DNA from: Starkeya sp. ORNL1
Lineage (GTDB): Bacteria; Pseudomonadota; Alphaproteobacteria; Rhizobiales; Xanthobacteraceae
Assembly (NCBI RefSeq): GCF_012971745.1
Contig: NZ_CP048834.1
Location: forward strand, 5,403,001 to 5,467,000
DNA length: 64,000 bases
Reading direction: 5' to 3'
Each line of letters opens with the position of its first letter. Positions within the stretch are counted from its first letter, which is position 1. Of the stretch, positions 1 through 8,923 are shown piece after piece. The notes below the pieces were generated by a model, which had not been told where the DNA came from, ran no database searches, and worked only from the letters and a program-made list of their open reading frames with translations. The position numbers and the translations under genes were made by a program.

Positions 1-2539
1 CCTCGACCGCGCCGCCGGTGACGACGTGGTAGGAAGGCGGCAGCCTGGCGATGAACGCGTCCAGCTCGGGCTTGATCTGGTCAACGACGGTTGCCGGCTG
101 GACCGAAGAGGTCAGGGCCGCCTTGACGGTGATCGTCGGGATCCGATTGCGCCGCCACAGGATGGGCTGCTCCAGCTCATAGTGGAACGTCGCGATCGCG
201 GCGAGTGGAAAGGACCGGCCGTTCTGGGCCGGAATCTGAAGATTCTCCAGGGTTTCGATCGAGGCGCGCTCGGTCGAGCGTGCGCGACTGACCACGCTCA
301 CGAGGTAGATGGAGTCCCGAATCTGCGTCGCCGTCGATCCGCCGACGACGCCGTTCAGCACCGTCGCGACGTCCTGCGAGGTGACGCCGAGCTGACGCGC
401 CTTGTCCTGCAGTATGTCGATCTTCACCACGCGGGCCGGTTCGTTCCAGTCATAGGTGACGCGATCGGTGTTCGCATTGGCACCGACAATGCCGGCGACC
501 TCCCGGGCATAAGCGCGGACCTTTGCGACATCGGGACCGCTGACCCGGTACTGGATCGGGCGGCCGACCGGCGGCCCGATGTCGAGCGAGTGAACAAAGA
601 CGTCGGTGCCGATGAACTCCTGCTCGCCAATCGCCTTCAGGCGCTTGATGACGCGATCGCGCGCTTCAAGCCCCTTGGTCATGATGACGACCTGCCCGAA
701 ATTGGGGCTTGCCGGCTGCACGTCGTAGGACAGCACGAAGCGCTGGGCGCCTTCGCCGACATAGGACGACCAGAAGGTGATGTCGTCATCGCCCTGCAGC
801 TTCGCTTCGAAGCGGTCCATCTGCGCTCGGGTCTCGGTGATCGAGGCGTTCTGCGGCGCCGTCCAGTCGACGATCACCTCCGGCCGGTCGGACGACGGGA
901 AGAACTGCTGCTGCACGAATCCCATGCCGACAAGCGAGCCGACGAAAAGGGCGAGCGTGGCCGCGATCGTCAGCCATTTGAAGCGGACGCAGGCGTACAG
1001 GATGGACCGGAAGAGACGCGTGAACCGCCCGGGTTCTTCGCGATGCTTCTTCATGGATTTTGGCAGCAAGGCTACGCCGAGAAGCGGCGTGAAGACCACC
1101 GCGACGATCCATGACACGACCAGCGAAACGGCGATGACGACAAAAAGCGTGAAGGTGAATTCGCCGGCGCTGCTGTCATTGAGGCCGACGGGAATGAAGC
1201 TCGCGACCGTGACAAGCGTGCCGGTGAGCATGGGAAAGGCGGTGGAGGAATAGACGTGGGTCGCCGCTTTCTCGAGCGTGTCGCCGACTTCGAGGCGGGA
1301 GACCATCATCTCCACTGCGATCATGGCGTCATCGACGAGCAGGCCGAGCGCGATGATGAGCGCGCCGAGCGAGATGCGCTGGAGTGAGATGCCGAAATAC
1401 TGCATCGCCACGAAGGTGATGGCGAGCACCAGCGGGATCGACAGGGCGACGACGAGGCCGGCGCGCATGCCGAGGCTGATGAACGACACGATGAGGACAA
1501 TCGCTATCGCCTCGGCGAGCGCCCGGGTGAAGCCGCCGACCGCCTCTTCGACCACGTGCGGCTGGTCCGAGACCTGGTGGACCTCGACGCCGATGGGAAG
1601 CTCAGCCTCGATCTGGCGCATCTCCTCGACCAACGCCTCCCCGAACTTGAGCAGGTTGGCGGCGGGCTTCATGCCGATCGCGAGCCCGATGGCGGGCTGC
1701 CCGTTGTAGCGGAACAGCGACGTCGGCGGGTCGACATAGCCTCGGCTTATGGTCGCAACGTCCGATAGCCTGAAGAAACGGCCATTGATCCAGAGATTGA
1801 CCTTGCTCAGGTCTTTCTCCGACCCGAACTGCCCGTTGGTGCGGACTGAAACCCGCTCGCCGTTGGCCTCGACCGTGCCGGACGGCGAGACCGCGTTCTG
1901 CGCGCTCAGCGCGTTGATGATGGTCTGCTGCGTGAGGCCGAGCGCCGCCATCTGCTGGGTGGAGAATTCGAGATAGACGATCTCGTCTTGCGCGCCGACC
2001 AGGTTGACCTTGCCGACATTCGCCACCTCAAGGATCCTGGCCCTTGCGGCTTCGACATAATCGCGTAGCTGGCGCTGGGTGAGGCCATCCGACGTGAAGG
2101 CGTAGATGTTGCCGTAGACATCACCGAAATCATCATTGAAGAACGGGCCCTGCACGCCCGCGGGCAGGTCGCCCTTGATATCGGAAAGAATGTTGCGCAC
2201 CCGCAGCCAGGTGTCGGTGACGGCACGCCCCTGCGTGGTGTCGCGCAGGTTCAGGAAGATCGTGGTCCGGCCTGGCGATGTCTGGCTCTTGGTGTAGTCG
2301 AGGGTGGTGATCTCCTCGAGCTTCTTCTCGATCCGGTCGGTGACCTGCGTGGCCGTGTCCTCGATCGACGCGCCGGGCCAGGTGGCGGTGATGAGCATCG
2401 TCTTGATCGTGAAGTTGGGATCCTCTTCACGGCCGAGATTGAAATAGGCGAGGACGCCGGCGACCGATGCTATGAGCATGAAGTACCAGACGAGCGAACG
2501 GTGGCGCAGCGCCCAATCCGACAGGTTGAAGCCGTTCAT
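1..2539 (-). CDS. RND efflux transporter, inner-membrane permease (partial)
   Basis: Inner-membrane proton-driven pump of the AcrB/MexF (HAE-1) superfamily, which would export drugs or other hydrophobic compounds through a tripartite envelope complex. The reverse-strand frame is open from the ATG at 2539 to the window edge, giving about 846 residues; the C-terminus lies outside. The start MNGFNLSDWAL and a first membrane segment fit the family. The proton-relay pair is visible as GLLVDDAMIAVE at about residue 400, and a second membrane block (residues 330-490) is intact. The start codon overlaps the stop of the upstream adaptor gene in an ATGA, so translation is probably coupled. Substrate cannot be told from sequence. 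Confidence 0.93.
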   Translation of the reverse strand, partial: MNGFNLSDWALRHRSLVWYFMLIASVAGVLAYFNLGREEDPNFTIKTMLITATWPGASIEDTATQVTDRIEKKLEEITTLDYTKSQTSPGRTTIFLNLRDTTQGRAVTDTWLRVRNILSDIKGDLPAGVQGPFFNDDFGDVYGNIYAFTSDGLTQRQLRDYVEAARARILEVANVGKVNLVGAQDEIVYLEFSTQQMAALGLTQQTIINALSAQNAVSPSGTVEANGERVSVRTNGQFGSEKDLSKVNLWINGRFFRLSDVATISRGYVDPPTSLFRYNGQPAIGLAIGMKPAANLLKFGEALVEEMRQIEAELPIGVEVHQVSDQPHVVEEAVGGFTRALAEAIAIVLIVSFISLGMRAGLVVALSIPLVLAITFVAMQYFGISLQRISLGALIIALGLLVDDAMIAVEMMVSRLEVGDTLEKAATHVYSSTAFPMLTGTLVTVASFIPVGLNDSSAGEFTFTLFVVIAVSLVVSWIVAVVFTPLLGVALLPKSMKKHREEPGRFTRLFRSILYACVRFKWLTIAATLALFVGSLVGMGFVQQQFFPSSDRPEVIVDWTAPQNASITETRAQMDRFEAKLQGDDDITFWSSYVGEGAQRFVLSYDVQPASPNFGQVVIMTKGLEARDRVIKRLKAIGEQEFIGTDVFVHSLDIGPPVGRPIQYRVSGPDVAKVRAYAREVAGIVGANANTDRVTYDWNEPARVVKIDILQDKARQLGVTSQDVATVLNGVVGGSTATQIRDSIYLVSVVSRARSTERASIETLENLQIPAQNGRSFPLAAIATFHYELEQPILWRRNRIPTITVKAALTSSVQPATVVDQIKPELDAFIARLPPSYHVVTGGAVE

Positions 2540-3612
2540 GGGATCATCTCCGGGTCGATCCTGACCCTCTGGCCTTCGGCGAGGCTGTTCACACCGGCGG
2601 TCACGACCCGGGCTCCCGCGTCGATTCCGCTCTTTATCCGAAGCGTTCCACCGAGATCGCTCGCGACCTCCACGGGCTTGCGCGACACGGTCAGGGCCTT
2701 CTCGTCGACGACCCAGACGAACGAACGGCCATCGGCTTTCAGCAATGCGGAGGGCGGCAAGTCGATGGAGGCGAGTTCAGTCCGGCTGGGGGTCGCGGTG
2801 ACGGTCGTCCCGATGCGGAAGGTCGGCGGCGGTGCATCGAGCGTGATGCGGATGCGCCGCGTCCGGGTTGCGGCGTCGGCCTGCGGCGCGATTTCGCGCA
2901 CGCGTCCGCGTGCCGCTATGCCGGGGTCGACCTGGAGCGTCGTCGCAAACGGGTCCCCCACCTTCAGCGACTGCGCCATCTCGTCGGGAACGTCGACCAT
3001 GGCTTCGCGTATCTCGGCCTGCGCCACGGTGACGACGGTGTCGCCGGCATTGACCGTCTGGCCGACCTCGGCGTTCACCGCGGTGACGATGCCGTCGGTG
3101 TCGGAGACGAGGCGGGTGTAAGACAGTTGCTCCTTCGCCTTGTCGAGGCCGGCGCGCGCACGCACCACGGCGGCGTTCGCGGTGGCGAGAGCCTCCTCGG
3201 CGGTGTCGAGATCGGCTTGCGAGGCGACCTTCTGGGCGAGAAGCGCTTTCTTGCGATCTTTAGTGGCGGTCGCGTAGACGAGTTGAGCCTCCGCCTTCGC
3301 AAGTTCCGCTTCGATCTGCCGGACCGCGAGACTGAGCGTCATCGGATCGAGCGAGGCGAGAAGCTGGCCGGCCTTGACCGTCTGCCCGACATCGACGTCG
3401 CGCGCGACCACGCGGCCAAGCACGCGAAAGCCGAGATCGCGGGAAAAGCGAGGCTGGACCGTACCGGTGAAGCTGATGGTTGCGTCGTCCCGAGGCGTGG
3501 CCACGACGGACAGCACGGGGCGCGTCGGCGGCGCTGGAGCCGCTTCGTTCGGCGAACAGCCGCTGAGCGCGACCAGAGCGAGGAGGCCGACGAGAGCTGG
3601 ACGAAGATTCAT
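2536..3612 (-). CDS. RND efflux periplasmic adaptor (second MFP), lipoprotein
   Basis: Membrane-fusion (HlyD/AcrA-like) adaptor of 358 residues linking the RND permease to an outer-membrane channel. From the ATG at 3612 the protein opens with a lipoprotein signal ending LSGC (Cys19), so it is probably anchored by lipid. It then has a biotinyl-lipoyl half (RVVARDVDVGQTVKAGQLLA), a helical hairpin rich in Ala/Lys (about residues 95-160), the second lipoyl half and a beta-barrel region. The longer frame upstream of 3612 overlaps the preceding gene and is not needed. It overlaps both neighbours by ATGA. It is the second of two adjacent adaptors, an arrangement known from TriABC-type pumps. Confidence 0.92.
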   Translation of the reverse strand: MNLRPALVGLLALVALSGCSPNEAAPAPPTRPVLSVVATPRDDATISFTGTVQPRFSRDLGFRVLGRVVARDVDVGQTVKAGQLLASLDPMTLSLAVRQIEAELAKAEAQLVYATATKDRKKALLAQKVASQADLDTAEEALATANAAVVRARAGLDKAKEQLSYTRLVSDTDGIVTAVNAEVGQTVNAGDTVVTVAQAEIREAMVDVPDEMAQSLKVGDPFATTLQVDPGIAARGRVREIAPQADAATRTRRIRITLDAPPPTFRIGTTVTATPSRTELASIDLPPSALLKADGRSFVWVVDEKALTVSRKPVEVASDLGGTLRIKSGIDAGARVVTAGVNSLAEGQRVRIDPEMIP

Positions 3613-4736
3613 GAGGGCTCTCCCGAGGCAATGGCGACCACCTGTCCCGCACGCAGGAACTGGCCGCCGGCGGTCACGACGGTCTCGCCTTGCTTCAGCC
3701 CGGCACTGACCAGGATCTGTCCCGTCCCGTAGTGGTCGACGGTGATCGGGCGCTGCGACACGGCGTTGGTCTTCGGATCGACGACCCACACCGTCGGTCC
3801 GGCTTCGCCTGCGGAAAGCGATGTCCAGGGCAGCGGAATCAGATTCTTCGCTGCCCATTTGCCGCTCCCGAACACGGCGGCGCCGAGACCCATGGCGGCC
3901 GGCGGGTCGATCAGCGACATCTTCACCCGAACGGTGCCCGTCGCCGCGTCGAAGGTAGGCGAGACCTCGCGCACGACGGCGGTGGCGACCACGTCCTGAT
4001 CAGAAAGCAGCCGGATCTCGACGCGATCGCTGGGAGGCGTATCGGCGAGCAGGGCTTCATAGACATCGAAGATCGCGTCGCGCGCGCCGTCGCGCGCCAA
4101 GGTGAAGACCGTCTGTGCTGCCGCGACGACCTGGCCGGCCTCGGCATCGCGCGCGGTGATCACGCCGTCGGCGTCGGCCTTCAGAATCGTGAAGGAGAGC
4201 TGTTGCTCCGCCGTGCCGACATCCGCGCGGGCGGACTCGACCGCCCCTTCGGCACTGCGCAACTGCTCCTGGGCTGAATCGAAATTGCTGCGTGTCGTGA
4301 AGCCGCTCGCGATCAGCTGCTTCTGACGGGCAAAACTGCTCTGCGCCTGCACCAGCGTCGCCTCGGAGGCCCGCAGCGTGGCCCTGGCGGATTGCACATC
4401 GGCTTCCTGCTCCGGGGTCTCGATCGTCGCCAGAACGTCGCCGGCCTTCACGTGGTCACCCACGTCGACCTTGCGCGCGGCGATCCGGCCGGCAACGCGA
4501 AACGAAAGCTTGCTCTCGATGCGTGCGGCGATGGTCCCGGTCAGCGACACCGTGCGGGCGATCGGCTGAAACGACACGGTCTGCACCTTGACCATCTCGT
4601 GCGCTTGCGGCGGAGCGCTGGCCGCTTCCCCGCAGGCGGACAGTGCGGTGGCCGAGACGAGGCAGGCGATGAGCGGGCCCAACCGGCGCGGCTCACGCGT
4701 GGAGGGCCTTGGAGAAATCGGGAGACGCTTGCGCAT
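3609..4736 (-). CDS. RND efflux periplasmic adaptor (first MFP), lipoprotein
   Basis: First HlyD-family adaptor of the operon, 375 residues from the ATG at 4736. This start was preferred because it gives a lipoprotein signal with box LSAC (Cys35) and a GAGG ribosome site just upstream. Starts at 4754 or 4877 would place the operator or the tetR promoter inside the gene. The lipoyl motif RIAARKVDVGDHVKAGDVLA, the coiled-coil hairpin (about residues 105-170) and the C-terminal membrane-proximal domain are all visible. It resembles the following adaptor only in family features, so the pair is not a recent tandem copy. Its 5' end lies about 20 bp from an operator-like palindrome, so repression by the divergent TetR protein is likely. 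Confidence 0.92.
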   Translation of the reverse strand: MRKRLPISPRPSTREPRRLGPLIACLVSATALSACGEAASAPPQAHEMVKVQTVSFQPIARTVSLTGTIAARIESKLSFRVAGRIAARKVDVGDHVKAGDVLATIETPEQEADVQSARATLRASEATLVQAQSSFARQKQLIASGFTTRSNFDSAQEQLRSAEGAVESARADVGTAEQQLSFTILKADADGVITARDAEAGQVVAAAQTVFTLARDGARDAIFDVYEALLADTPPSDRVEIRLLSDQDVVATAVVREVSPTFDAATGTVRVKMSLIDPPAAMGLGAAVFGSGKWAAKNLIPLPWTSLSAGEAGPTVWVVDPKTNAVSQRPITVDHYGTGQILVSAGLKQGETVVTAGGQFLRAGQVVAIASGEPS

Positions 4737-4756
4737 GAAGCCTCGTATGGCCATGT

Positions 4757-4771
4757 ACTGTACCGTACAGT
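4757..4771. promoter_or_regulatory. Operator-like palindrome 1 (TetR/RND intergenic)
   Basis: ACTGTAC-C-GTACAGT, two perfect 7-bp arms around one base, 20 bp upstream of the first adaptor start. The same palindrome recurs 60 bp away (centre to centre) beside tetR. The position between divergent regulator and target, and the symmetry, fit a TetR-family operator. Binding is inferred. Confidence 0.75.
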
Positions 4772-4815
4772 TCAGCGACGACACTTGACGCAAGTCGTGC
4801 GGGAGGTCAATGATA

Positions 4816-4832
4816 AACTGTACGGTACAGTT
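4816..4832. promoter_or_regulatory. Operator-like palindrome 2 (TetR/RND intergenic)
   Basis: AACTGTAC-G-GTACAGTT, two perfect 8-bp arms around one base, 24 bp upstream of the tetR start. It shares both 7-bp arms with palindrome 1 and has one extra matched pair. A TTGACG hexamer lies between the two sites (4785-4790). The layout suggests that one repressor controls both divergent promoters. Confidence 0.75.
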
Positions 4833-4855
4833 CAATTTTTTCGCAGTGGCACGCC

Positions 4856-5557
4856 ATGATCCGGCATCCTTCGACAATGCAGCACCCTGGCGCTGACGCG
4901 GATCCCGCTGGTGCTCCGGCGAGCGCGGCTGGTCTTGCCGCCTGGCCCGACCGGACCAATCCCAAGGTGCGGCAGCTGCTGGAGGCGGCGCATGCGCTCT
5001 TCCTCGACCAGCCCTACGACACCGTCAGCACGGACGCGATCGTGAAGGAGGCCAAGGTTTCCAAGGCAACGCTCTATGCCTATTTCCCCAGCAAGGAGGC
5101 GCTGTTCGCGGCCCTGGTCAGCGACAAGTGCGGACAGACCGCACAGGCGATCTGGGAGTCGGCCTCGGCTTCCGACGATGTCGAGGAGGTGCTGCGGACC
5201 ATCGCGCAGAATTTCATGGCGATGTTCGCGACCGGCGACGCGCTCGCCTTCTACCGCAGCATCATCGCCCAGGTGCCGAGGTTTCCCGAACTCGGACGCA
5301 TTTTCTACGAGTCGGGCCCGAAGGTCCTGCAGGAGAGGATCGAAAGCTTCCTGCGCGACGCGAGCGAGAGGGGAGACATGGCCATTCCTGACCCGAAGCT
5401 TGCAGCGATGCAGTTTCTCCAGCTCATTTCGGTCGACGTCCCCTTGATCGGCCTGCTGGGTCTCGAACCGCTGACGAAGCAGAGGGCTGACATCGCGATC
5501 GAGAGCGGTGTCGCGCTTTTCATGGCGGGCTATGGCGCCAGGCCGCGCACGAGGTGA
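4856..5557 (+). CDS. TetR/AcrR-family transcriptional repressor of the RND operon
   Basis: 233-residue TetR-family regulator. The N-terminal helix-turn-helix is clear at about residues 38-85 (AHALFLDQPYDTVSTDAIVK, then VSKATLYAYFPSKEALFAAL). The C-terminal half (about 95-225) resembles the ligand-binding fold found in AefR-type efflux repressors. It is divergent from the two-adaptor RND operon, with two copies of one palindrome in the 119-bp gap, so local repression of pump and self is the natural inference. The ribosome site is weak; an in-frame ATG at 4877 is an alternative start that keeps the whole HTH. The inducer is unknown. Confidence 0.9.
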   Translation: MIRHPSTMQHPGADADPAGAPASAAGLAAWPDRTNPKVRQLLEAAHALFLDQPYDTVSTDAIVKEAKVSKATLYAYFPSKEALFAALVSDKCGQTAQAIWESASASDDVEEVLRTIAQNFMAMFATGDALAFYRSIIAQVPRFPELGRIFYESGPKVLQERIESFLRDASERGDMAIPDPKLAAMQFLQLISVDVPLIGLLGLEPLTKQRADIAIESGVALFMAGYGARPRTR

Positions 5558-5733
5558 CGGCTGATTGAGCCGGTACGGAGTCATCATCAAGCGGGGTCGC
5601 GCTCGACGACCTTTCGTCGGATCGCGCGCGCGCTCAATGAGTGCGCGACCTAGACTGTTTTCCGGCTTTACATCCACGTCTTCCGGGAGTGGAATCGTTC
5701 GAAACTATAATCGGACGTTCCGGGAGACGCCCC

Positions 5734-6066
5734 ATGTGCCACATCTTCGCGGGCCAAGCGCCCGAGACCTATGAGAGCCAGACGCGATCGGTGCGGATCG
5801 GCGGCCATTCGACGTCGATCCGGCTGGAAGCGGCGTTCTGGGCCATCCTCGAAGAGGTCGCCGCCCATCAGGGCATGAGTCTCGGCAAGTTCGTCACCAC
5901 GCTGCATGACGAGGTGCTGGAACTGCATGGGGAGGTGAGTAATTTCGCCTCGCTGCTGCGCTGCTCCTGCCTGATCTATCTCGGCGAAGTGCGCGGCAAG
6001 GCGCCCAGCGCGCCGCGCGAGATGGCGCGCCGGGCGTGCGCGAGCGAATTGCAGGCCGCTGAATGA
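5734..6066 (+). CDS. Ribbon-helix-helix domain protein
   Basis: 110-residue small protein. Residues about 16-60 (TRSVRIGGHSTSIRLEAAFW followed by a helix pair ending at GKFVTTLHDE) fit the ribbon-helix-helix domain of the RHH_4 type, widespread as single-domain proteins in Hyphomicrobiales. The C-terminal 50 residues are helical with a short hydrophobic run. The ATG at 5734 was chosen because residues upstream in the longer frame look unstructured and the family begins close to this point. It stands alone between tetR and the glyoxalase-like gene. A DNA-binding role is inferred from the fold; its target is unknown. Confidence 0.72.
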   Translation: MCHIFAGQAPETYESQTRSVRIGGHSTSIRLEAAFWAILEEVAAHQGMSLGKFVTTLHDEVLELHGEVSNFASLLRCSCLIYLGEVRGKAPSAPREMARRACASELQAAE

Positions 6067-6188
6067 GGCTCCGCCACGCCCGCCTCACAAGGGGCCGCGC
6101 GGCAATGTGCTAGCGGTCTACCACCACGCCTCGCGGGCGCGGCCTAGCATCCTCTCGATTGGCGGATTCTCGCCGAAGGAGGTGCATA

Positions 6189-6584
6189 TTGGCCAAGGCC
6201 ATTCATTCGATGATCCGGGTGCTCGACGAAGCGCGCTCGGTGGATTTCTACGGCAAGGCGTTCGGACTGAAGATTGCCGACCGCTTCGGCTTTGACGGCT
6301 TCACGCTGATCTATCTGCGCAATGACGCGGCCGACTTCGAGGTCGAGCTGACCGTCAATCACGACCGCACCGAGCCCTACACTCTCGGCGACGGCTACGG
6401 GCACATCGCTTTCGCCGTCGATGATCTCGACGCCGAGCATGCCCGCTTCATCGAGCTCGGGCTCAATCCCAATCCGGTCAAGGAATTCTTCCGCGAGGGC
6501 TCGCTGCTCGCGAAGTTCTTCTTCGTCACCGATCCCGATGGCTACAAGATAGAGGTGCTGCAGAGCCGCGGACGCTACAAATAA
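6189..6584 (+). CDS. VOC-family protein, glyoxalase I-like
   Basis: 131-residue vicinal-oxygen-chelate protein starting at TTG 6189, preceded by a strong AAGGAGG at 6177-6183. The product then begins MAKAIHSMIRVLD, the usual family start. Putative metal ligands are at His6, Glu53, His72 and Glu122, matching the H/E/H/E set of bacterial glyoxalase I (lactoylglutathione lyase), and DPDGYKIE near the C-terminus is typical. It would convert the hemithioacetal of methylglyoxal and glutathione. It precedes a Tat-exported dehydrogenase subunit by 58 bp and may be co-transcribed. A GloA function is likely but other VOC activities are possible. gloB is present at 19.9 kb. Confidence 0.82.
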   Translation: MAKAIHSMIRVLDEARSVDFYGKAFGLKIADRFGFDGFTLIYLRNDAADFEVELTVNHDRTEPYTLGDGYGHIAFAVDDLDAEHARFIELGLNPNPVKEFFREGSLLAKFFFVTDPDGYKIEVLQSRGRYK

Positions 6585-6642
6585 AGCCTGCGCTACAAGT
6601 AAAGACGACAAAACAACTAAAATATAATATCAGGAGGAAGCA

Positions 6643-7188
6643 ATGACGACGATCATCGACGCGCGCGGACCTTCGCGCCGCGCGCTTCTTGCCGGAGCGG
6701 TCAAGGTTGGCCTCGGTGCCGGCGCCCTCATGGTGACGGGCGCGGCGGTGATGAACCCGAACGAGGCCTGGGGCCTCGAGGTCACCAATCTCAAGCCGGA
6801 GACCATGCGCACGCTGATCGTGATGGCGCGCGACATCTATCCGCACGACCGCATTCCCGACCGCAACTACGCCATCGCCATGAAAGTCTATGAGACCGGC
6901 GCCACCGATCCCGCGCTCAAGGCGCTGGTGGAAGACGGCGTCCTCACCCTCGATACGCTCGCCAAGGCGAAATACGGCGTGGGCTACGCCGATCTCGGTT
7001 GGGAAGACCAGCGCGTCGCGATCCTGCGGCAGATCGAGGACGGCGCCTTCTTCCAGAAGGTGAGGGGCGGCATGGTGGTCAGCCTCTACAACCAGGAGGA
7101 GGTGTGGCCGATCTTCGGATACGAGGGCGCCTCGGCCGACAAGGGCGGCTATATCGACCGCGGCTTCAACGACATTGCCTGGCTTTGA
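6643..7188 (+). CDS. Tat-exported small subunit of a GMC-type dehydrogenase
   Basis: 181-residue protein with a twin-arginine signal (PSRRALLAG at residues 10-18, then a hydrophobic stretch to about residue 35). This implies export of a folded, cofactor-bearing complex to the periplasm. The mature part resembles gluconate 2-dehydrogenase subunit 3 family proteins, which are partner and Tat-carrier subunits of GMC flavoproteins. AGGAGG lies at the ideal distance from the ATG at 6643. The GMC flavoprotein follows after 15 bp and has no signal of its own, so the two are probably exported together. The electron-accepting cytochrome c subunit of classical complexes is not nearby. Confidence 0.8.
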   Translation: MTTIIDARGPSRRALLAGAVKVGLGAGALMVTGAAVMNPNEAWGLEVTNLKPETMRTLIVMARDIYPHDRIPDRNYAIAMKVYETGATDPALKALVEDGVLTLDTLAKAKYGVGYADLGWEDQRVAILRQIEDGAFFQKVRGGMVVSLYNQEEVWPIFGYEGASADKGGYIDRGFNDIAWL

Positions 7189-7203
7189 GGGGAGGACGCG
7201 AAC

Positions 7204-8775
7204 ATGGCTGCACCCTTCGATCTGAATGATGATTCACTCGTCGTCATCGTCGGCTCCGGCGCCGGCGGCGGCACGCTCGGCACCGAACTCGCGCTCAAGG
7301 GCGTGAAGGTGGTGATCCTCGAGGCCGGCGCCCGGCACAGTATGGAAGACTTCGTCAACAACGAGTGGGAGAGCTTCGCGCAGCTCGCCTGGACCGACAT
7401 GCGCACCACGTCCGGTACATGGCGGGTGCACAAGAACTTCCCGAACCTGCCGGCCTGGATCGTGAAGTCGGTCGGCGGCTCGACCGTGCACTGGGCCGGC
7501 GCCTCGCTGCGCTTCCAGCCGCACGAATTCAAGACCGCCAGCACCTATGGCAATATCGACGGCGCGAACCTGCTCGACTGGCCGATCACGCTCGCCGAGC
7601 TGGAGCCCTATTACGCGCAGGCCGAGGACCGGATGGGGGTGACCCGGACCAATGGCATTCCGGGCCTGCCGGGCAACAACAACTTCAAGGTGTTCGAGGC
7701 CGGGGCCAAGAAGATCGGCTACAAGGAGGTCTCGACCGGGCGCATGGCGATCAACAGCGAGCCGCGCCACGATCGCGGTTCCTGCCAGCAGATCGGCTTC
7801 TGCTTCCAGGGCTGCAAGTCGGGTGCGAAATGGTCGACGCTGATCGCGGAGATTCCGCGCGGCGAGGCGACCGGCAATCTCGAAGTGCGCCCGCAATGCA
7901 TGGTGGTGAAGATCGAGCATGATGCGTCGGGCAAGGCGACCGGCGTGGTCTATGTCGACAAGGACGGCAAGACGCAGCGCCAGAAGGCCCGCATCGTCGC
8001 GGTCGCCGGCAACTCGATCGAGAGCCCGCGGCTGCTCTTGAATTCCGAAAGCGCGATGTTCCCGGACGGCCTCGCCAATTCCTCCGGCCAGGTCGGGCGC
8101 AACTACATGCGCCATATGACGGGCTCGGTGTACGGCATCTTCGAGAAGCCGGTGCACATGTATCGCGGCACCACCATGGCCGGGATCGTGCGCGACGAGG
8201 CGACGCCTAATACCAAGCGCGGCTTCGTCGGCGGCTATGAGATGGAGACGCTTTCCATCGGCGTGCCCTTCATGGCCGCCTTCATGGACCCCGGCGGCTG
8301 GGGCCGCTCCTTCAGCTCGGCGATGGACGGCTATGTCAACATGGCCGGCCTGTGGATCGTCGGCGAGGACATGCCGCAGGAGACCAACCGCGTCACGCTC
8401 AACACCGACGTCAAGGACAAGAACGGCATGCCGGTGGCGAACGTGCATTTCGACGACCACCCCAACGACATCGCCATGCGCAACCACGCCTACAAGCAGG
8501 GTTCGGCGATGTATGAGGCGGTGGGCGCGACGCGCACCATTCCGACGCCGCCCTATCCCTCGACGCACAATCTCGGCACCAACCGGATGAGCGAGAAGCC
8601 GCGCGACGGCGTGGTCAACAAGCACGGCCAGACCCACGACATACCGAACCTGTTCATCTCCGACGGCAGCCAGTTCACCACCGGCGGCGCCGAGAACCCG
8701 ACGCTGACCATCGTCGCGCTGGCAATCCGGCAGGCCGACTACATTGCCGGCGAGATGACGAAGAAGACCTTCTGA
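7204..8775 (+). CDS. GMC-family FAD-dependent oxidoreductase (alcohol/sugar-acid dehydrogenase large subunit)
   Basis: 523-residue glucose-methanol-choline family flavoenzyme. The FAD dinucleotide motif [17 protein letters not shown] sits near residues 17-33 with ILEAG after it. The substrate domain and the C-terminal GMC region follow, with HNLGTNRM (first catalytic-site His) and [14 protein letters not shown], where Asn replaces the second His as in other dehydrogenase-type members. A purine-rich ribosome site (GAGGGGAGGA) precedes the ATG. With the Tat-bearing small subunit directly upstream, a periplasmic dehydrogenase oxidising an alcohol, sugar or sugar acid is the best guess. The exact substrate cannot be assigned. 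Confidence 0.88.
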   Translation: MAAPFDLNDDSLVVIVGSGAGGGTLGTELALKGVKVVILEAGARHSMEDFVNNEWESFAQLAWTDMRTTSGTWRVHKNFPNLPAWIVKSVGGSTVHWAGASLRFQPHEFKTASTYGNIDGANLLDWPITLAELEPYYAQAEDRMGVTRTNGIPGLPGNNNFKVFEAGAKKIGYKEVSTGRMAINSEPRHDRGSCQQIGFCFQGCKSGAKWSTLIAEIPRGEATGNLEVRPQCMVVKIEHDASGKATGVVYVDKDGKTQRQKARIVAVAGNSIESPRLLLNSESAMFPDGLANSSGQVGRNYMRHMTGSVYGIFEKPVHMYRGTTMAGIVRDEATPNTKRGFVGGYEMETLSIGVPFMAAFMDPGGWGRSFSSAMDGYVNMAGLWIVGEDMPQETNRVTLNTDVKDKNGMPVANVHFDDHPNDIAMRNHAYKQGSAMYEAVGATRTIPTPPYPSTHNLGTNRMSEKPRDGVVNKHGQTHDIPNLFISDGSQFTTGGAENPTLTIVALAIRQADYIAGEMTKKTF

Positions 8776-8923
8776 TCCCGTCGGGCACCCCGGCGCATTG
8801 CTCCTCCCGCCGCCGGTCCGCAAGGGCCGGCGGTTCTTTATGGAGCGCTCATCTTGCCAGCCGAGGCGCCAGCCTTTAGCACTCGCGGCCAATAGCGACG
8901 CGCACTTTCAGGCGAGGATGGAC

